Of a DNA stretch of 64,000 nucleotides, positions 1 through 8,527 are shown piece after piece; position 1 is the first letter of the stretch; each line of letters begins with the position of its first letter. The notes under the pieces are model-generated. The model was not told where the DNA came from and made no database searches. It saw only the letters and a program-made list of their open reading frames with translations. Source of the DNA: Nocardioides sediminis (GTDB taxonomy: Bacteria; Actinomycetota; Actinomycetes; Propionibacteriales; Nocardioidaceae); assembly GCF_003047295.1 (NCBI RefSeq), contig NZ_PZYZ01000001.1, positions 682,001 through 746,000 of the forward strand, given 5' to 3'. The position numbers were made by a program, and so were the translations under genes.

Positions 1-519
1 GTTGGTGACGACGTCGTCCCAGATCGACGGGTCGACGGCGTCGCGCAGCTCTCGCTCGTGGGGGAGCGGCCGGGTGAGGGTGGGCGCGACGGCGTGCGCG
101 AGGTCGGTGACCTCGGCGTAGAACCTGCGCCACGCGTCGTACTCGGCGTCGCTCCCCGTGAGCTCGGCGAACGACGCACGCGTGGCCTCGCCCTCGGGGC
201 GCTCGACGAGGAGTCCGCCGTGGCGCCCGTCACGGACCCACGGGGTGTACGACGCGGTGGTGCGCGAGGAGAGCGTGACGTCGAGGTCCAGGTCCGCCAT
301 CAGCGACTCGGGCATGAGGCTGACCAGGTAGGAGTAGCGCGAGAGCCGGGCTGGCAGTCCGGCGAAGGGGCTCACCGAGACGGCGGCCCCGCCCGTGTGG
401 TCGAGCCGCTCGAGGAGCAGGACCGAGAGCCCGGCCCGCCCGAGGTAGGCGGCGGCGACGAGGGCGTTGTGCCCGCCCCCGACGATCACGACGTCATAGC
501 TGGTCTTGGCTGGAGTCAC
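1..519 (-). CDS. FAD-dependent oxidoreductase, phytoene-desaturase-like (partial, C-terminus outside window)
   Basis: The gene starts with GTG at 519 and runs off the left edge, leaving about 173 N-terminal residues. Residues 8-25 form a textbook FAD-binding Rossmann loop (VVIVGGGHNALVAAAYL), followed by the acidic residue that binds the ribose (LLLLER). A GG-A-V segment and a conserved small-residue stretch follow, as in the CrtI or NAD(P)/FAD-dependent oxidoreductase family. Family members desaturate or isomerise carotenoids or act on unknown hydrophobic substrates. The substrate cannot be told from this fragment, and no carotenoid genes are visible next to it. It is divergent from the histidine kinase at 581, with 61 bp between the two starts. 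Confidence 0.85.
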   Translation of the reverse strand, partial: MTPAKTSYDVVIVGGGHNALVAAAYLGRAGLSVLLLERLDHTGGAAVSVSPFAGLPARLSRYSYLVSLMPESLMADLDLDVTLSSRTTASYTPWVRDGRHGGLLVERPEGEATRASFAELTGSDAEYDAWRRFYAEVTDLAHAVAPTLTRPLPHERELRDAVDPSIWDDVVTN

Positions 520-580
520 GCGGCCAACCTAGACCCGACGGAAGGTTCGTCGGGCAACGCCGGGCGGTTACTCTCGCCCG

Positions 581-2602
581 GTGACGTGGGAGCGGTCGTG
601 GCGCAGCGCCCTGTGCGTCGCGTTGTACGCCGTCGTGGTCCACCTGGCGGTGAGCGCCGTGTGGCCCGACCGGCACGTCGGCGAGAGCGCTCCGGTCGGG
701 TTCGCCGCGGCGGCGCTGGTGCTGGCCGACCGACGCGCCTGGTGGGGGCTCGTGCCCCTCCTGGGGGCGCTCTCCGGCTCGGCGTACGTCCTGGCGGGGG
801 CCTCGTGGCAGGTGGCGGCGGTGTGGGGCGGTGCACTGACGGGCGGCGCCACCGTGACGGCGGCCCTGCTCCTGCGCCGGACGCCCCCGGGGCAGCGTCC
901 CCGGTTGCGCGACATCGACGACTACCGCGACTTCCTCCTGGCCGTCCTGCTGGGGTCGGCGACCGCGACGGCGGTGCTCACGGTCGCGGGACCGGCGATG
1001 CTCGGGGCGGACGTGCGCCTGATGGCCGCGGGCACGTTCCTCGCCCACCTGTCGTCCTACCTCGTGCTGCTGCCGTTCGTGACCGACACCGTCCCCCATC
1101 CCGGCGTCGTCGACGGCTGGAGCCGGGTCCTCACCTGGGGTGCCGTCGTGGCCGTGATGACCGTCGGCTTCACCGGCCACGACAAGCTCGCCGGGCTGAT
1201 CTCGATGGCCGTCATCCCGGCGCTGGGGTGGGCGGCCATGCGGCTGCCCTTCCGCGACACCATCGTCGGCGTGCTGGTGGTGGCCACCTGGGCCAGCGCG
1301 GCGGCCGTCCTGGGGCAGGGCGGGGCGGTCGCGCTGATCGGCGACGAGTACCCGGACTGGGTGCTGACGATCACCCAGCTCTTCGTGGTGACCTGCGTGC
1401 TGAGCGCCCTCCCGTTCGGGCTGGCTGCCGGGGTGCAGCGTGACCTGGCCCGCCGCGCGGCCACCGAGGCCGAGACGGTGCGCCGGGTCGTCGACAACGC
1501 CAGCGGCGTCGCCATCGTGGGCACCGACGAGGTCGGACGCATCACGCTCTGGAACCCCGGCGCCGAGTCGCTGCTCGGCTACGCGCCCGAGGAGGTCCTG
1601 GGCGAGCTCCCCTCGGTCTTCCACCGCCCGGAGGAGATCCGGCGGCTCGCCGCCGTCCTCGGCGTGCCCGCCGACTACCCCAGCGTCGTACGCGCGCTGG
1701 CGCAACCGGGCCGCGGGGGCCTCGAGGTCGAGTTCGTCCGCAAGGACGGTGAACGACGCATCCACTTCATGAACCTCTCGCAGGTCACCGACAGCCAGGG
1801 CCGGCCCACCGGCTACGTCTCGACCGCCGAGGACATCACCGAGCGCGTCGCGACGCAGCGTGCCCTCGAGCTGGCGCTGGCGCGGGAGCGCGCCTCGGTC
1901 GAGCGGCTGCGCGAGGTCGACCAGCTCAAGGACACCTTCGTCTCCAGCGTCAGCCACGAGCTGCGTACGCCGATCACCAGCATCACCGGCTACCTCGAGC
2001 TGCTCGAGGACGGCGGCTTCGGCGAGCTCAACGAGGAGCAGCGCGCCGCCATCGCTCGCATCGACGCCAACAGCCGGCGTCTGCTGCTGCTCATCGACGA
2101 CCTGCTGGTGCTCTCACGGGTGCAGGACCGCGGCCTGGAGAACCACCACGTCGACCTCGACCTCCGGGCCGTCGTGCGGGCCGCCCACGAGGTGGTGGCG
2201 CCCGCCGCCGAGCGGGCCGGTGTGGACTTCGCCTACGACGTGCCGGACGGCGAGGTGCCCTACGTGGGCGACGTCGACCAGCTCGAGCGCGTCCTGGTCA
2301 ACCTGATGAGCAACGCGGTGAAGTTCAGCCCCGACGGGGGAGCGGTCTCCACCAGCCTCGCCACCGAGGACGACGAGGTGCACATGCGGGTCAAGGACAC
2401 CGGCATGGGGATCCCGGTCGAGGAGCAGGCCAGCCTGTTCACCCGCTTCTTCCGGTCCTCCTCGGCGCGGGGGCGGGCCATCCAGGGCAGCGGGCTCGGC
2501 CTGTCGATCGCCAAGGCGATCGTCGAGCGGCACGGCGGGACCATCACGGTCGAGTCCGAGCCCGGGCAGGGCACCGAGTTCACGGTGCGGCTGCCGGCCT
2601 GA
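581..2602 (+). CDS. Membrane-bound PAS-domain sensor histidine kinase (orphan)
   Basis: 673 residues from a GTG start. Residues 1 to about 285 contain eight or so hydrophobic segments, resembling a MASE1-type integral membrane sensor. A PAS domain follows (about 293-415, with the GYAPEEVLG and YVSTAEDITER signatures). The HisKA domain has the phosphoacceptor H459 in VSHELRTPI. The HATPase domain carries the N box (NLMSNAVKF, about 570), G1 (DTGMGIP, about 606) and G2 (GSGLGLS, about 636). The architecture is complete for an autophosphorylating kinase that senses a membrane or small-molecule signal. No response regulator gene lies beside it, so it is an orphan kinase and its partner is unknown. 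A strong hairpin at 2625-2655 follows its stop codon. Confidence 0.93.
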   Translation: MTWERSWRSALCVALYAVVVHLAVSAVWPDRHVGESAPVGFAAAALVLADRRAWWGLVPLLGALSGSAYVLAGASWQVAAVWGGALTGGATVTAALLLRRTPPGQRPRLRDIDDYRDFLLAVLLGSATATAVLTVAGPAMLGADVRLMAAGTFLAHLSSYLVLLPFVTDTVPHPGVVDGWSRVLTWGAVVAVMTVGFTGHDKLAGLISMAVIPALGWAAMRLPFRDTIVGVLVVATWASAAAVLGQGGAVALIGDEYPDWVLTITQLFVVTCVLSALPFGLAAGVQRDLARRAATEAETVRRVVDNASGVAIVGTDEVGRITLWNPGAESLLGYAPEEVLGELPSVFHRPEEIRRLAAVLGVPADYPSVVRALAQPGRGGLEVEFVRKDGERRIHFMNLSQVTDSQGRPTGYVSTAEDITERVATQRALELALARERASVERLREVDQLKDTFVSSVSHELRTPITSITGYLELLEDGGFGELNEEQRAAIARIDANSRRLLLLIDDLLVLSRVQDRGLENHHVDLDLRAVVRAAHEVVAPAAERAGVDFAYDVPDGEVPYVGDVDQLERVLVNLMSNAVKFSPDGGAVSTSLATEDDEVHMRVKDTGMGIPVEEQASLFTRFFRSSSARGRAIQGSGLGLSIAKAIVERHGGTITVESEPGQGTEFTVRLPA

Positions 2603-2624
2603 GCCGAGGGTCCCGGGGATGCAC

Positions 2625-2655
2625 GAAGCCCCGGCGCGATCCGCGCCGGGGCTTC
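2625..2655. terminator. Intrinsic-type terminator hairpin between kinase and tRNA-His
   Basis: A perfect 14-bp stem (GAAGCCCCGGCGCG and its complement) with a 3-nt loop and no clear U tract, as is common in high-GC actinobacteria. It lies 22 bp after the kinase stop codon and 5 bp after the 3' end of the oppositely oriented tRNA-His, so it can serve both transcripts. Confidence 0.75.
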
Positions 2656-2660
2656 GGTAC

Positions 2661-2737
2661 TGGGGTGAGTAACGGGACTCGAACCCGCGACATCCGCCAC
2701 CACAAGGCGGCGCTCTACCAGCTGAGCTATACCCACC
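2661..2737 (-). tRNA. tRNA-His (GTG anticodon)
   Basis: Read on the minus strand, the sequence folds into a full cloverleaf. The acceptor GTGGGTA pairs with TACTCAC, the D stem is GCTC/GAGC, and the anticodon loop TTGTGGT carries GTG. The T loop is TTCGAGT. The extra 5' G (-1) opposite discriminator C, diagnostic for tRNA-His, is present (2737 and 2664). The CCA end is encoded (2663-2661). Confidence 0.96.
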
Positions 2738-2786
2738 ACGATGCTCGTCCGCGCGAGCGGCGAGATCGATGAGAAGTGTAGGGCAA

Positions 2787-3428
2787 TCAGGCCTCGGGCC
2801 CGGAATCGGGGGAGTCCCCCGTGAGTCCGGTGATCGAGCCGGCGTGCCGGGCCGCGACCTCGCGGGCCCCGGGGGTGTCGAGGCCGGGCTGCGGGACGAA
2901 GACCGCCTCGCGGTAGTAGCGCAGCTCCTCGATGCTCTCCTGGATGTCGGCGAGCGCCCGGTGGTTGCCCCGCTTGGCCGGAGCGGCGAAGTAGGTGCGG
3001 GGGTACCAGCGACGGGCGAGCTCCTTGATGGAGGAGACGTCGACGTTGCGGTAGTGCAGGAAGCCCTCCAGCGTGGGCATGTCGCGGGCCAGGAACGCCC
3101 GGTCGGTGGCCACGGTGTTGCCGCCCAGCGGCGGACGGCTGCCGTCGGGGCAGTGCTCCCGGATGTAGGCCAGCACCTGCTCCTCGGCCTCGGCCAGGGA
3201 GACCCCGCTGGCCAGCTCGTCGAGGAGACCGGACGTCTCGTGCATGGTGCGCACGAACTCCACCATCTGGTCCATGGCCTCGGCCGGGGGCTTGACGACC
3301 ACGTCGACGCCCTCGCCCAGGACGTTGAGGTCGAAGTCGGTGACCAGGGCGGCGACCTCGATCAGGGCGTCGGCGCCCAGGTCCAGGCCGGTCATCTCGC
3401 AGTCGATCCACACCAGTCGCTCGTTCAC
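2787..3428 (-). CDS. orn: Oligoribonuclease
   Basis: DEDDh-family 3'-5' exoribonuclease that degrades 2-5-nt RNA, including pGpG from c-di-GMP turnover, to mononucleotides in the cytoplasm. The motifs are intact: Exo I ([10 protein letters not shown]), Exo II ([11 protein letters not shown]) and Exo III with the catalytic His and Asp (NHRALADIQ). The length, 213 residues, fits the family. I chose the GTG at 3428 because family members begin directly at [13 protein letters not shown]. An in-frame GTG at 3440 adds four residues and cannot be excluded. The C-terminal 20 residues beyond the usual end are unremarkable. It is transcribed towards tRNA-His. Confidence 0.95.
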   Translation of the reverse strand: MNERLVWIDCEMTGLDLGADALIEVAALVTDFDLNVLGEGVDVVVKPPAEAMDQMVEFVRTMHETSGLLDELASGVSLAEAEEQVLAYIREHCPDGSRPPLGGNTVATDRAFLARDMPTLEGFLHYRNVDVSSIKELARRWYPRTYFAAPAKRGNHRALADIQESIEELRYYREAVFVPQPGLDTPGAREVAARHAGSITGLTGDSPDSGPEA

Positions 3429-3520
3429 AGGCAGCCACACTACCCAGCCGTCTCGGGACCTAGGTCCCGGGCTTCAGCGCTCTCAGGCGCGGTTCAGGCA
3501 GGACGCCTAGGGTCGGGGGT

Positions 3521-4036
3521 GTGAAGGACTGGATCGGGCTCGCCGCACGGCTCGTGACCGGCGGCGTGTGGATCGTGGCCGGGCTGATCAAGCTGCCCGA
3601 CCCCGCAGGCAGCGTCCGGGCCGTCCGCGCCTACGACCTGCTCCCGGAGTCGGTCGTGCCCACCGTCGGGCTGGTGCTGCCGCTCCTCGAGGGCGTCGTG
3701 GGCCTCTGCCTGGTGCTGGGCCTGCTGACCCGGCCCATGGCCGTCGTCTCGGCGCTGCTGTTCGTCGCGTTCATCATCGGGATCGCCTCCGCGTGGGCCC
3801 GGGGCCTGGAGATCGACTGCGGCTGCTTCGGCGGCGGCGGCGAGCTCGAGGGTGCCTCGGCGAAGTATCCCGGCGAGATCGCCCGCGACGTCGGCCTGCT
3901 GCTGGCCTCGCTGTGGCTGGTGGTCCGGCCGCGCAGCCGCTGGTCCCTGGACGCACTCATCTCCCCGACCCGGTCGGGGCAGACCACTGACACACCGGAG
4001 AGGGAACTCGATGTCGAAGCGCAACAAGGCCGCTGA
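3521..4036 (+). CDS. MauE/DoxX-family membrane protein
   Basis: 171 residues with four predicted transmembrane helices (about 8-28, 48-70, 73-93, 117-137) and a paired cysteine motif, DCGCFGGGG, after helix 3. This is the signature of the MauE-like branch of DoxX/VKOR-like membrane proteins. Members are thought to pass reducing or oxidising equivalents through the membrane to thioredoxin-fold partners. The next gene starts inside this one (26-bp overlap) and encodes a membrane-anchored DsbA-like protein, a very common actinobacterial pair. This supports a joint role in extracytoplasmic disulfide chemistry. The GTG start at 3521 gives the first helix its full length. Confidence 0.88.
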   Translation: MKDWIGLAARLVTGGVWIVAGLIKLPDPAGSVRAVRAYDLLPESVVPTVGLVLPLLEGVVGLCLVLGLLTRPMAVVSALLFVAFIIGIASAWARGLEIDCGCFGGGGELEGASAKYPGEIARDVGLLLASLWLVVRPRSRWSLDALISPTRSGQTTDTPERELDVEAQQGR

Positions 4037-4745
4037 GCGCGCCGCCCGGGCCGCAGCCCTGAGGGCGGAGCAGGAGCGTCAGGAGCGGATGCGCCGCAAC
4101 CTGACGATCGGCGCGGTGGTCGCCGGCATCGTCATCATCATCGCGGGTGGCTTCTTCATCCAGAGCCAGCGCGACTCCACCGGCGACGACGCCGCAGCTC
4201 CGGCCGGTGCCACGGCGGAGTACGGCGTCGCGGTCGGCGAGGAGGGAGCCACCCACGAGGTCGTGATCTACGAGGACTTCCTCTGCCCGGTCTGCGGCGT
4301 GCTGGAGAACGAGGTCGGGGACGCCCTCACGGCGGCGGTGGAGGAGGGCCGGGCACGCGTCGAGTTCCGCCCGGTCAACTTCCTCAGCCGCTACGGCGAC
4401 TTCTCGATGGACGCGGCCAACGCCTTCGCGGTCGTCCTGGACGCCGAGGGTCCCGAGGTCGCCAAGGAGTTCCACGACGCGGTGTACGCCGACCAGCCGG
4501 CCGAGGACGGCGACCACCCCGGCAGCGAGTGGCTGATCGAGAAGGCCGTCGAGGCGGGCGCCTCGGAGGAGGCCGTCACCGCGGGCATCGAGGACGGCGC
4601 CTTCGAGGGCTGGGTGGACAACGCCACGGGCGCGGCCTCCGAGGCCGGTGTCACCGGCACCCCGACGGTCCTGCTCGACGGCGAGCCGGTGCCCGGCTCG
4701 ACGATCGGCGAGGTCGCGGCCAACCTGGAGGCCGGCCTGCAGTGA
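4011..4745 (+). CDS. Membrane-anchored DsbA/thioredoxin-fold protein
   Basis: 244 residues. A highly charged cytoplasmic head (1-26) leads into one membrane anchor (about 28-48), a linker and an extracytoplasmic thioredoxin fold. The active site is CPVC at about residue 92 and the cis-proline loop is TGTPTVLLDG near 213. These features fit the DsbA/DsbG-like thioredoxin_4 family, which oxidises or isomerises disulfides in exported proteins. The ATG at 4011 is preceded by a good ribosome site (GGAGAGGGA) and lies inside the end of the mauE-like gene, so the two are translationally coupled. Confidence 0.92.
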   Translation: MSKRNKAAERAARAAALRAEQERQERMRRNLTIGAVVAGIVIIIAGGFFIQSQRDSTGDDAAAPAGATAEYGVAVGEEGATHEVVIYEDFLCPVCGVLENEVGDALTAAVEEGRARVEFRPVNFLSRYGDFSMDAANAFAVVLDAEGPEVAKEFHDAVYADQPAEDGDHPGSEWLIEKAVEAGASEEAVTAGIEDGAFEGWVDNATGAASEAGVTGTPTVLLDGEPVPGSTIGEVAANLEAGLQ

Positions 4746-4789
4746 GGCCGATTCGGCACGGCTGAGCCTGCGCTGCCAGACTCGAGCAG

Positions 4790-5800
4790 GTGAGCCTGAC
4801 CGACTTCATCGCCGGCCTGCCCAAGGCCGAGCTGCACGTCCACCACGTCGGGTCCGCCTCGCCGCGGATCGTCGCCGAGCTGGCCGAGCGCCACCCCGCC
4901 GCCGGGGTCCCGACCGACCCCGACGAGCTGCGCGAGTTCTTCGCCTTCCGCGACTTCGCACACTTCATCGAGGTCTACCTCGCCGTCGTCGACCTGGTCC
5001 GCACCCCCGAGGACGTGAGGGTGCTGACCTACGAGGTGGCGCGGGAGATGGCGCTCGAACAGCGCCTGCGGTACGCCGAGCTCACCTGCACGCCGTACAC
5101 CTCGGTGCTCCGGGGCATCCCGATCGAGGCCTACGGCGAGGCGCTCGAGGACGCCCGGGTGGCGGCGGAGCGCGACTTCGGGCTGGTGATGCGCTGGATC
5201 TACGACATCCCGGGGGAGAGCGGCATCCCGGCCGCGGAGGCCACGCTCTCCTACGCCCTCGACCACGCGCCGGACGCGCTCGTCGGCTTCGGGCTCGGCG
5301 GCCCCGAGATCGGGGTGCCGCGGCCGCAGTTCCAGCCCCACTTCGACGCCGCCCGGGCGGCCGGGCTGCGCTCGGTGCCGCACGCCGGCGAGACGACCGG
5401 TCCAGAGACCGTGTGGGACGCGGTCCGGCTGCTCGGCGCCGAGCGCATCGGGCACGGCACGTCGGCGGTCACCGACCCGGACCTGCTCGACCACCTGGCC
5501 GAGGCCGGCATCGTGCTGGAGGTCTGCCCGACCTCCAACGTCGCCACCCGCGCGGTGGAGACCCTCGACGACCACCCGCTGCGGACCTTCGTCGAGGCCG
5601 GCGTGCCGGTCACCATCAACTCCGACGACCCGCCGATGTTCGGCACGACGCTGAACGGGGAGTACGCCGTCGCCGCAGAGCTCCTCGACCTCGACGAGGC
5701 GGGCGTCGCCGACCTCGCCCGAGCGGCGGTGCGGGCGTCGTTCGCGCCGGAGGACGTCCGGGCCACGATCCTGGCCGAGATCGACGACTACGCGGGCTGA
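4790..5800 (+). CDS. Adenosine deaminase-family amidohydrolase (possibly 6-aminodeoxyfutalosine deaminase)
   Basis: 336 residues with the metal-dependent deaminase layout: the N-terminal HxH (ELHVHHVGS, about 15-23), HAGETTGPE (about 197), the catalytic ERIGHGT, and the metal-site SDDPPMFG (about 277). The HVHHVGSASP variant replaces the HLDGS of classical adenosine deaminases. I recall this variant in Streptomyces enzymes assigned to 6-aminodeoxyfutalosine deamination in the futalosine menaquinone pathway. That is memory, not a search, and plain adenosine deaminase remains possible. GTG start at 4790. Its end overlaps the convergent aldo/keto reductase by 13 bp. Confidence 0.88.
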   Translation: MSLTDFIAGLPKAELHVHHVGSASPRIVAELAERHPAAGVPTDPDELREFFAFRDFAHFIEVYLAVVDLVRTPEDVRVLTYEVAREMALEQRLRYAELTCTPYTSVLRGIPIEAYGEALEDARVAAERDFGLVMRWIYDIPGESGIPAAEATLSYALDHAPDALVGFGLGGPEIGVPRPQFQPHFDAARAAGLRSVPHAGETTGPETVWDAVRLLGAERIGHGTSAVTDPDLLDHLAEAGIVLEVCPTSNVATRAVETLDDHPLRTFVEAGVPVTINSDDPPMFGTTLNGEYAVAAELLDLDEAGVADLARAAVRASFAPEDVRATILAEIDDYAG

Positions 5801-6720
5801 TCCAGCCGGGCCATCGTCTCCGGTCCGAGGGACAGCCGCGCGGCCGCGAGGGCCGGCTCGAGCTGCTCGAGCGAGCTGACGCCCACGATGGGCCGCACCT
5901 GCGGCTCACGGTGCAGCAGCCACGCGAGGACGACCTGGCTGCGGGCCACCCCGTGCTCCCGGGCGACCTCGGTGAGCACCGCCAGGCGCGCCGCGGTGCC
6001 CGGGTGGTCGTAGGCCTGCGGGAAGGGCCGGTCGTCGCGGTCGAAGCTGCCCTGGACCAGCGGGCTGTAGGCCCACAGCTCGATGCCCTCGTTGCGCTCG
6101 AGGTAGTCGATCGTCTCGTCGGTCACGAAGCCGAACCGGTGGTCCTTGCCCTCGACGGCTGCGCCGGGACGGGGCTCGACGTACGACGTGGTGAGCTGGA
6201 GGGCGCTCGCCGGCTCGAGGCTCGCGGCCCGGGCGTGCGCACGCGAGCGTTCCACCAGCCAGGTGGGGTGGTTGGAGAACCCGACGGCGCCGACGGTGCC
6301 GTCCGCGACGAGCGCGCCGAGAGCCTCGGTCGTCTCCTCGATCGGGGTGTTGAGGTCCTGCGCGTGCGCCCAGTAGAGGTCGATCCGGTCGACGCCCAGC
6401 CGGTCGAGGCTGCGGCCGGCCTCGCGGCGCACGGTCTCGGCGCCCAGGCCCTCGATGCCGCCACCGTCGACGGGCTCGACGCCGACCTTGGTGGCGAGGA
6501 CGAGACCGTCCCGCACGCCCGGGTTGGCCCGGAGCCACTCGCCCAGCAGGGCCTCGCTCTGCCCTCCGTGGCCGGTGCCACTGGCCCAGAAGGCGTAGCA
6601 GTTGGCCGTGTCCAGCGTGGTGCCGCCGGCCTCGACGAAGCGGTCGAGGAGCGCGAAGGAGGTGGCCCGGTCGGTGCGGGTGCCGAAGTACATCGTTCCG
6701 AGGACGAGGTCGTTGATCAC
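5788..6720 (-). CDS. Aldo/keto reductase
   Basis: 310 residues forming the (beta/alpha)8 NADPH-dependent oxidoreductase fold. The catalytic tetrad is visible: Asp and Tyr in LDTANCYAF, Lys in LATKVGVE, and His in YWAHAQD. The NADPH-binding end is present as PIVGVSSLEQLEPAL. Substrates are aldehydes, ketones or sugars and cannot be specified. It is convergent with the deaminase gene and lies 34 bp downstream of the DUF7144-like gene, so read-through from that promoter is possible. Confidence 0.93.
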   Translation of the reverse strand: MINDLVLGTMYFGTRTDRATSFALLDRFVEAGGTTLDTANCYAFWASGTGHGGQSEALLGEWLRANPGVRDGLVLATKVGVEPVDGGGIEGLGAETVRREAGRSLDRLGVDRIDLYWAHAQDLNTPIEETTEALGALVADGTVGAVGFSNHPTWLVERSRAHARAASLEPASALQLTTSYVEPRPGAAVEGKDHRFGFVTDETIDYLERNEGIELWAYSPLVQGSFDRDDRPFPQAYDHPGTAARLAVLTEVAREHGVARSQVVLAWLLHREPQVRPIVGVSSLEQLEPALAAARLSLGPETMARLDQPA

Positions 6721-6754
6721 GTCCCGACGCTAGCGCGATCCTCGGTGGACCCGA

Positions 6755-7195
6755 CTACCAGTCGTCGGGGTCGTCGTCGAAGTGCACGACCACTGCGAAG
6801 ATGACCAGGATGTCGAGCACGATCATCAGGCCGAACCACGCAGGGGCGGCGGGCAGGAACGCCAGGTTGTTGAGCGCGCTGAGGAACGCGATGGCCGGCA
6901 CCGCGGACCGGGTCCACGGCTGGCGGTAGAACAACGCCACCCCGGTGAGGACCATGCCGACGCCGAGCGCCATGTGCACGATGCCCCAGGCGTTGTAGCT
7001 CATGGGGATCAGCAGGTCGTCGGACGCGACGGCGTAGCCGTCGTCCTCGAGCAGTGCCACGAAGCCGCCGAGGACGTGGAAGCCCCCGACCAGCAGGAGC
7101 ATGAAGGAGGCGAAGGCGATCATGCCCCGCCACACCCGCCGCGGCGGGGCGTCGGCCTGCGGGTCGTTCGCGAGGGGCGGGCGGTCGGTGTCCAT
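6755..7195 (-). CDS. Four-helix membrane protein, DUF7144-like (paralogue 1 of 5)
   Basis: 146 residues with four predicted transmembrane helices (about 22-44, 67-88, 92-112, 117-138). The family signature is visible as AWGIVHMALG between helices 1 and 2 and NNLAFLPAAPAWF before helix 4. Four paralogues lie at 11349, 18351, 24932 and 41220. I know of no function for this family. The ATG at 7195 was chosen because an upstream in-frame ATG at 7234 would lie inside the operator box. With the box centre 44 bp upstream, the predicted transcription start falls on this ATG and no ribosome site is seen, so the mRNA may be leaderless. It is the most divergent of the five, with an acidic tail (DDDPDDW). 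Confidence 0.85.
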   Translation of the reverse strand: MDTDRPPLANDPQADAPPRRVWRGMIAFASFMLLLVGGFHVLGGFVALLEDDGYAVASDDLLIPMSYNAWGIVHMALGVGMVLTGVALFYRQPWTRSAVPAIAFLSALNNLAFLPAAPAWFGLMIVLDILVIFAVVVHFDDDPDDW

Positions 7196-7229
7196 GCCCA
7201 GCACGATCACACCCGCGCGGCCGGGGTGG

Positions 7230-7248
7230 CTCACCCGAGCAGGGTGAG
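7230..7248 (-). promoter_or_regulatory. CTCACCC-N5-GGGTGAG operator box, site 1
   Basis: Perfect 7+7 inverted repeat (CTCACCC-GAGCA-GGGTGAG) centred at 7239. A -10-like GATCGT begins 31 bp downstream on the minus strand. The box centre is 44 bp from the ATG of the DUF7144-like gene at 7195. Confidence 0.75.
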
Positions 7249-7264
7249 CCGGGAGCTGCCGGGC

Positions 7265-7807
7265 TCAGTGCAGGAGCACCTTGCCGATGATGACCAGCAG
7301 GCCGAGCACCGCGGCCATCGAGGTGTCGAGCGCCAGCGCGAGCCCCTGCCGTCCGACCCGGTGGGCGGCGAGGTAGCCGGCGACCACCATCAGGGCCACG
7401 GAGCAGTACGCCGCGAAGCCGGCGGCGTTGGCGTTGTCGGCGCCCAGCAGCACGGACCCGGCGTAGACCGCGATGGCGGGGACGCCGCCCTTGAGGACGC
7501 TCGACTCGTGACCGAGCGCAGAGGCCACCCGTCGCAGGGCGTGCCGGGAGTCGCCGTCGAACTGCATCGACTGGGCGCCGATGTAGGCGTGGGCCAGCCA
7601 GTAGACCGTCAGCGCCGCGAGGGTCGTCAGCCCGACGCGCTGGTAGTCCTCGATGTGCGCGCTCGCCGTGATGAGGACCGAGGCCGAGACGAGCGCTCCG
7701 TAGAGCAGGCCCCCGGGCTCGGCCTCGGCCAGGCGCTGCGCCAGCCGCGTCCGACGTACGGACTCGTGGTCGTCGGCCCTCGGGCCGCCCGGGTGCGGTG
7801 AGGTCAT
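7265..7807 (-). CDS. Integral membrane protein of unknown function, coupled to hdeD
   Basis: 180 residues with about four or five transmembrane helices from residue 38 to the end. The loop VYWLAHAYIGAQSMQFDGDS after helix 2 is polar. I do not recognise the family, although similar short integral membrane proteins occur in actinobacterial stress loci. The ATG at 7807 overlaps the stop of the hdeD-like gene (TGATG), so it is translated from the same mRNA and falls under box site 2. The protein ends immediately before the box of site 1. A possible role alongside HdeD in the membrane is inference only. Confidence 0.8.
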   Translation of the reverse strand: MTSPHPGGPRADDHESVRRTRLAQRLAEAEPGGLLYGALVSASVLITASAHIEDYQRVGLTTLAALTVYWLAHAYIGAQSMQFDGDSRHALRRVASALGHESSVLKGGVPAIAVYAGSVLLGADNANAAGFAAYCSVALMVVAGYLAAHRVGRQGLALALDTSMAAVLGLLVIIGKVLLH

Positions 7808-8415
7808 CACCCGGGCCGGGCGGCGCGCAGCCGGAGGGCGGTCAGGACGGCGATGATGCCAATGGCGAACAGCCAGATGCAGATCACCAGCACCAGCACC
7901 CCGAACGAGAGGTCGGGGGCGACCAGCACGAACCCGCCGGTCACCGCGCTGACGAGCCCGCTGGCGATGTCCATCCCGCGCCGGCCGGGGGTGGGGGACA
8001 CCAGCGCGCCGATGATGTCGATGAGACCGGACACCACCCACCACACGCCGAGCACGAGGGCGATGGCGGTCAGGGTGCGGACCGGGTCCCGGAGGACCAC
8101 CAGCCCCACGACGATGGCGAGCGCCCCGGACAGGCCGACGAGGGCGCGGACACCGGTGTCCAGGGCGCTCGCCGCCACCGCGGCGACGACGCGGAGGACG
8201 CCGCCGACCAGGAGCTGGATGGCGAGGATGACCGTGACCACCACCAGGGTCTCCCCGGGCCACAGCGCCAGCGTGAGGCCGAGGCCGAGGGCCAGGAGGC
8301 CGGAGGCGAGCACCACGCCCCAGTGGTCGGCGAGGACGGTGGCCATCGACGGGACGGCGGGCGTGGCGCGGGTCTCCCTCGAGTACTCCCACGTGGGGCG
8401 GGCCGGGTCCGACAT
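7807..8415 (-). CDS. HdeD-family membrane protein
   Basis: 202 residues with six predicted transmembrane helices arranged as three hairpins, the HdeD repeat pattern. Signature stretches are DHWGVVLASGLLALGLG and LALWPGETLV in the first pair. In Escherichia coli HdeD contributes to acid resistance at high cell density; in actinobacteria the role is untested. The ATG at 8415 was chosen over an in-frame ATG at 8511 because GGAGGT lies 5 nt before it and the operator box at 8476-8494 would otherwise be inside the coding region. It is first in a two-gene unit. Confidence 0.87.
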   Translation of the reverse strand: MSDPARPTWEYSRETRATPAVPSMATVLADHWGVVLASGLLALGLGLTLALWPGETLVVVTVILAIQLLVGGVLRVVAAVAASALDTGVRALVGLSGALAIVVGLVVLRDPVRTLTAIALVLGVWWVVSGLIDIIGALVSPTPGRRGMDIASGLVSAVTGGFVLVAPDLSFGVLVLVICIWLFAIGIIAVLTALRLRAARPG

Positions 8416-8475
8416 GGTGACCTCCGCGCTCGAGCGACCGACGCCGCCATCGTGCACCGCGGGGTCGTGGGCGGC

Positions 8476-8494
8476 TTCGCCCGTTTCGGGTGGC
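8476..8494 (-). promoter_or_regulatory. Operator box, site 2 (degenerate)
   Basis: TTCGCCC-GTTTC-GGGTGGC, centred at 8485, on the hdeD side of the hdeD/LAL intergenic gap. A -10-like CACGAT begins 31 bp downstream at 8454 on the minus strand. The CCC and GGG cores and the 5-bp spacer are kept. Confidence 0.6.
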
Positions 8495-8527
8495 CGGCGG
8501 TCGGTGGTCACGGGTCACCGCCCGCGG

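Noticed and set aside
494-1957. Long open frames on the opposite strand of real genes, such as here under the histidine kinase
   Set aside because: They are Arg/Pro/Gly-rich, lack any motif, and fall under genes with clear domains; typical for high-GC DNA.
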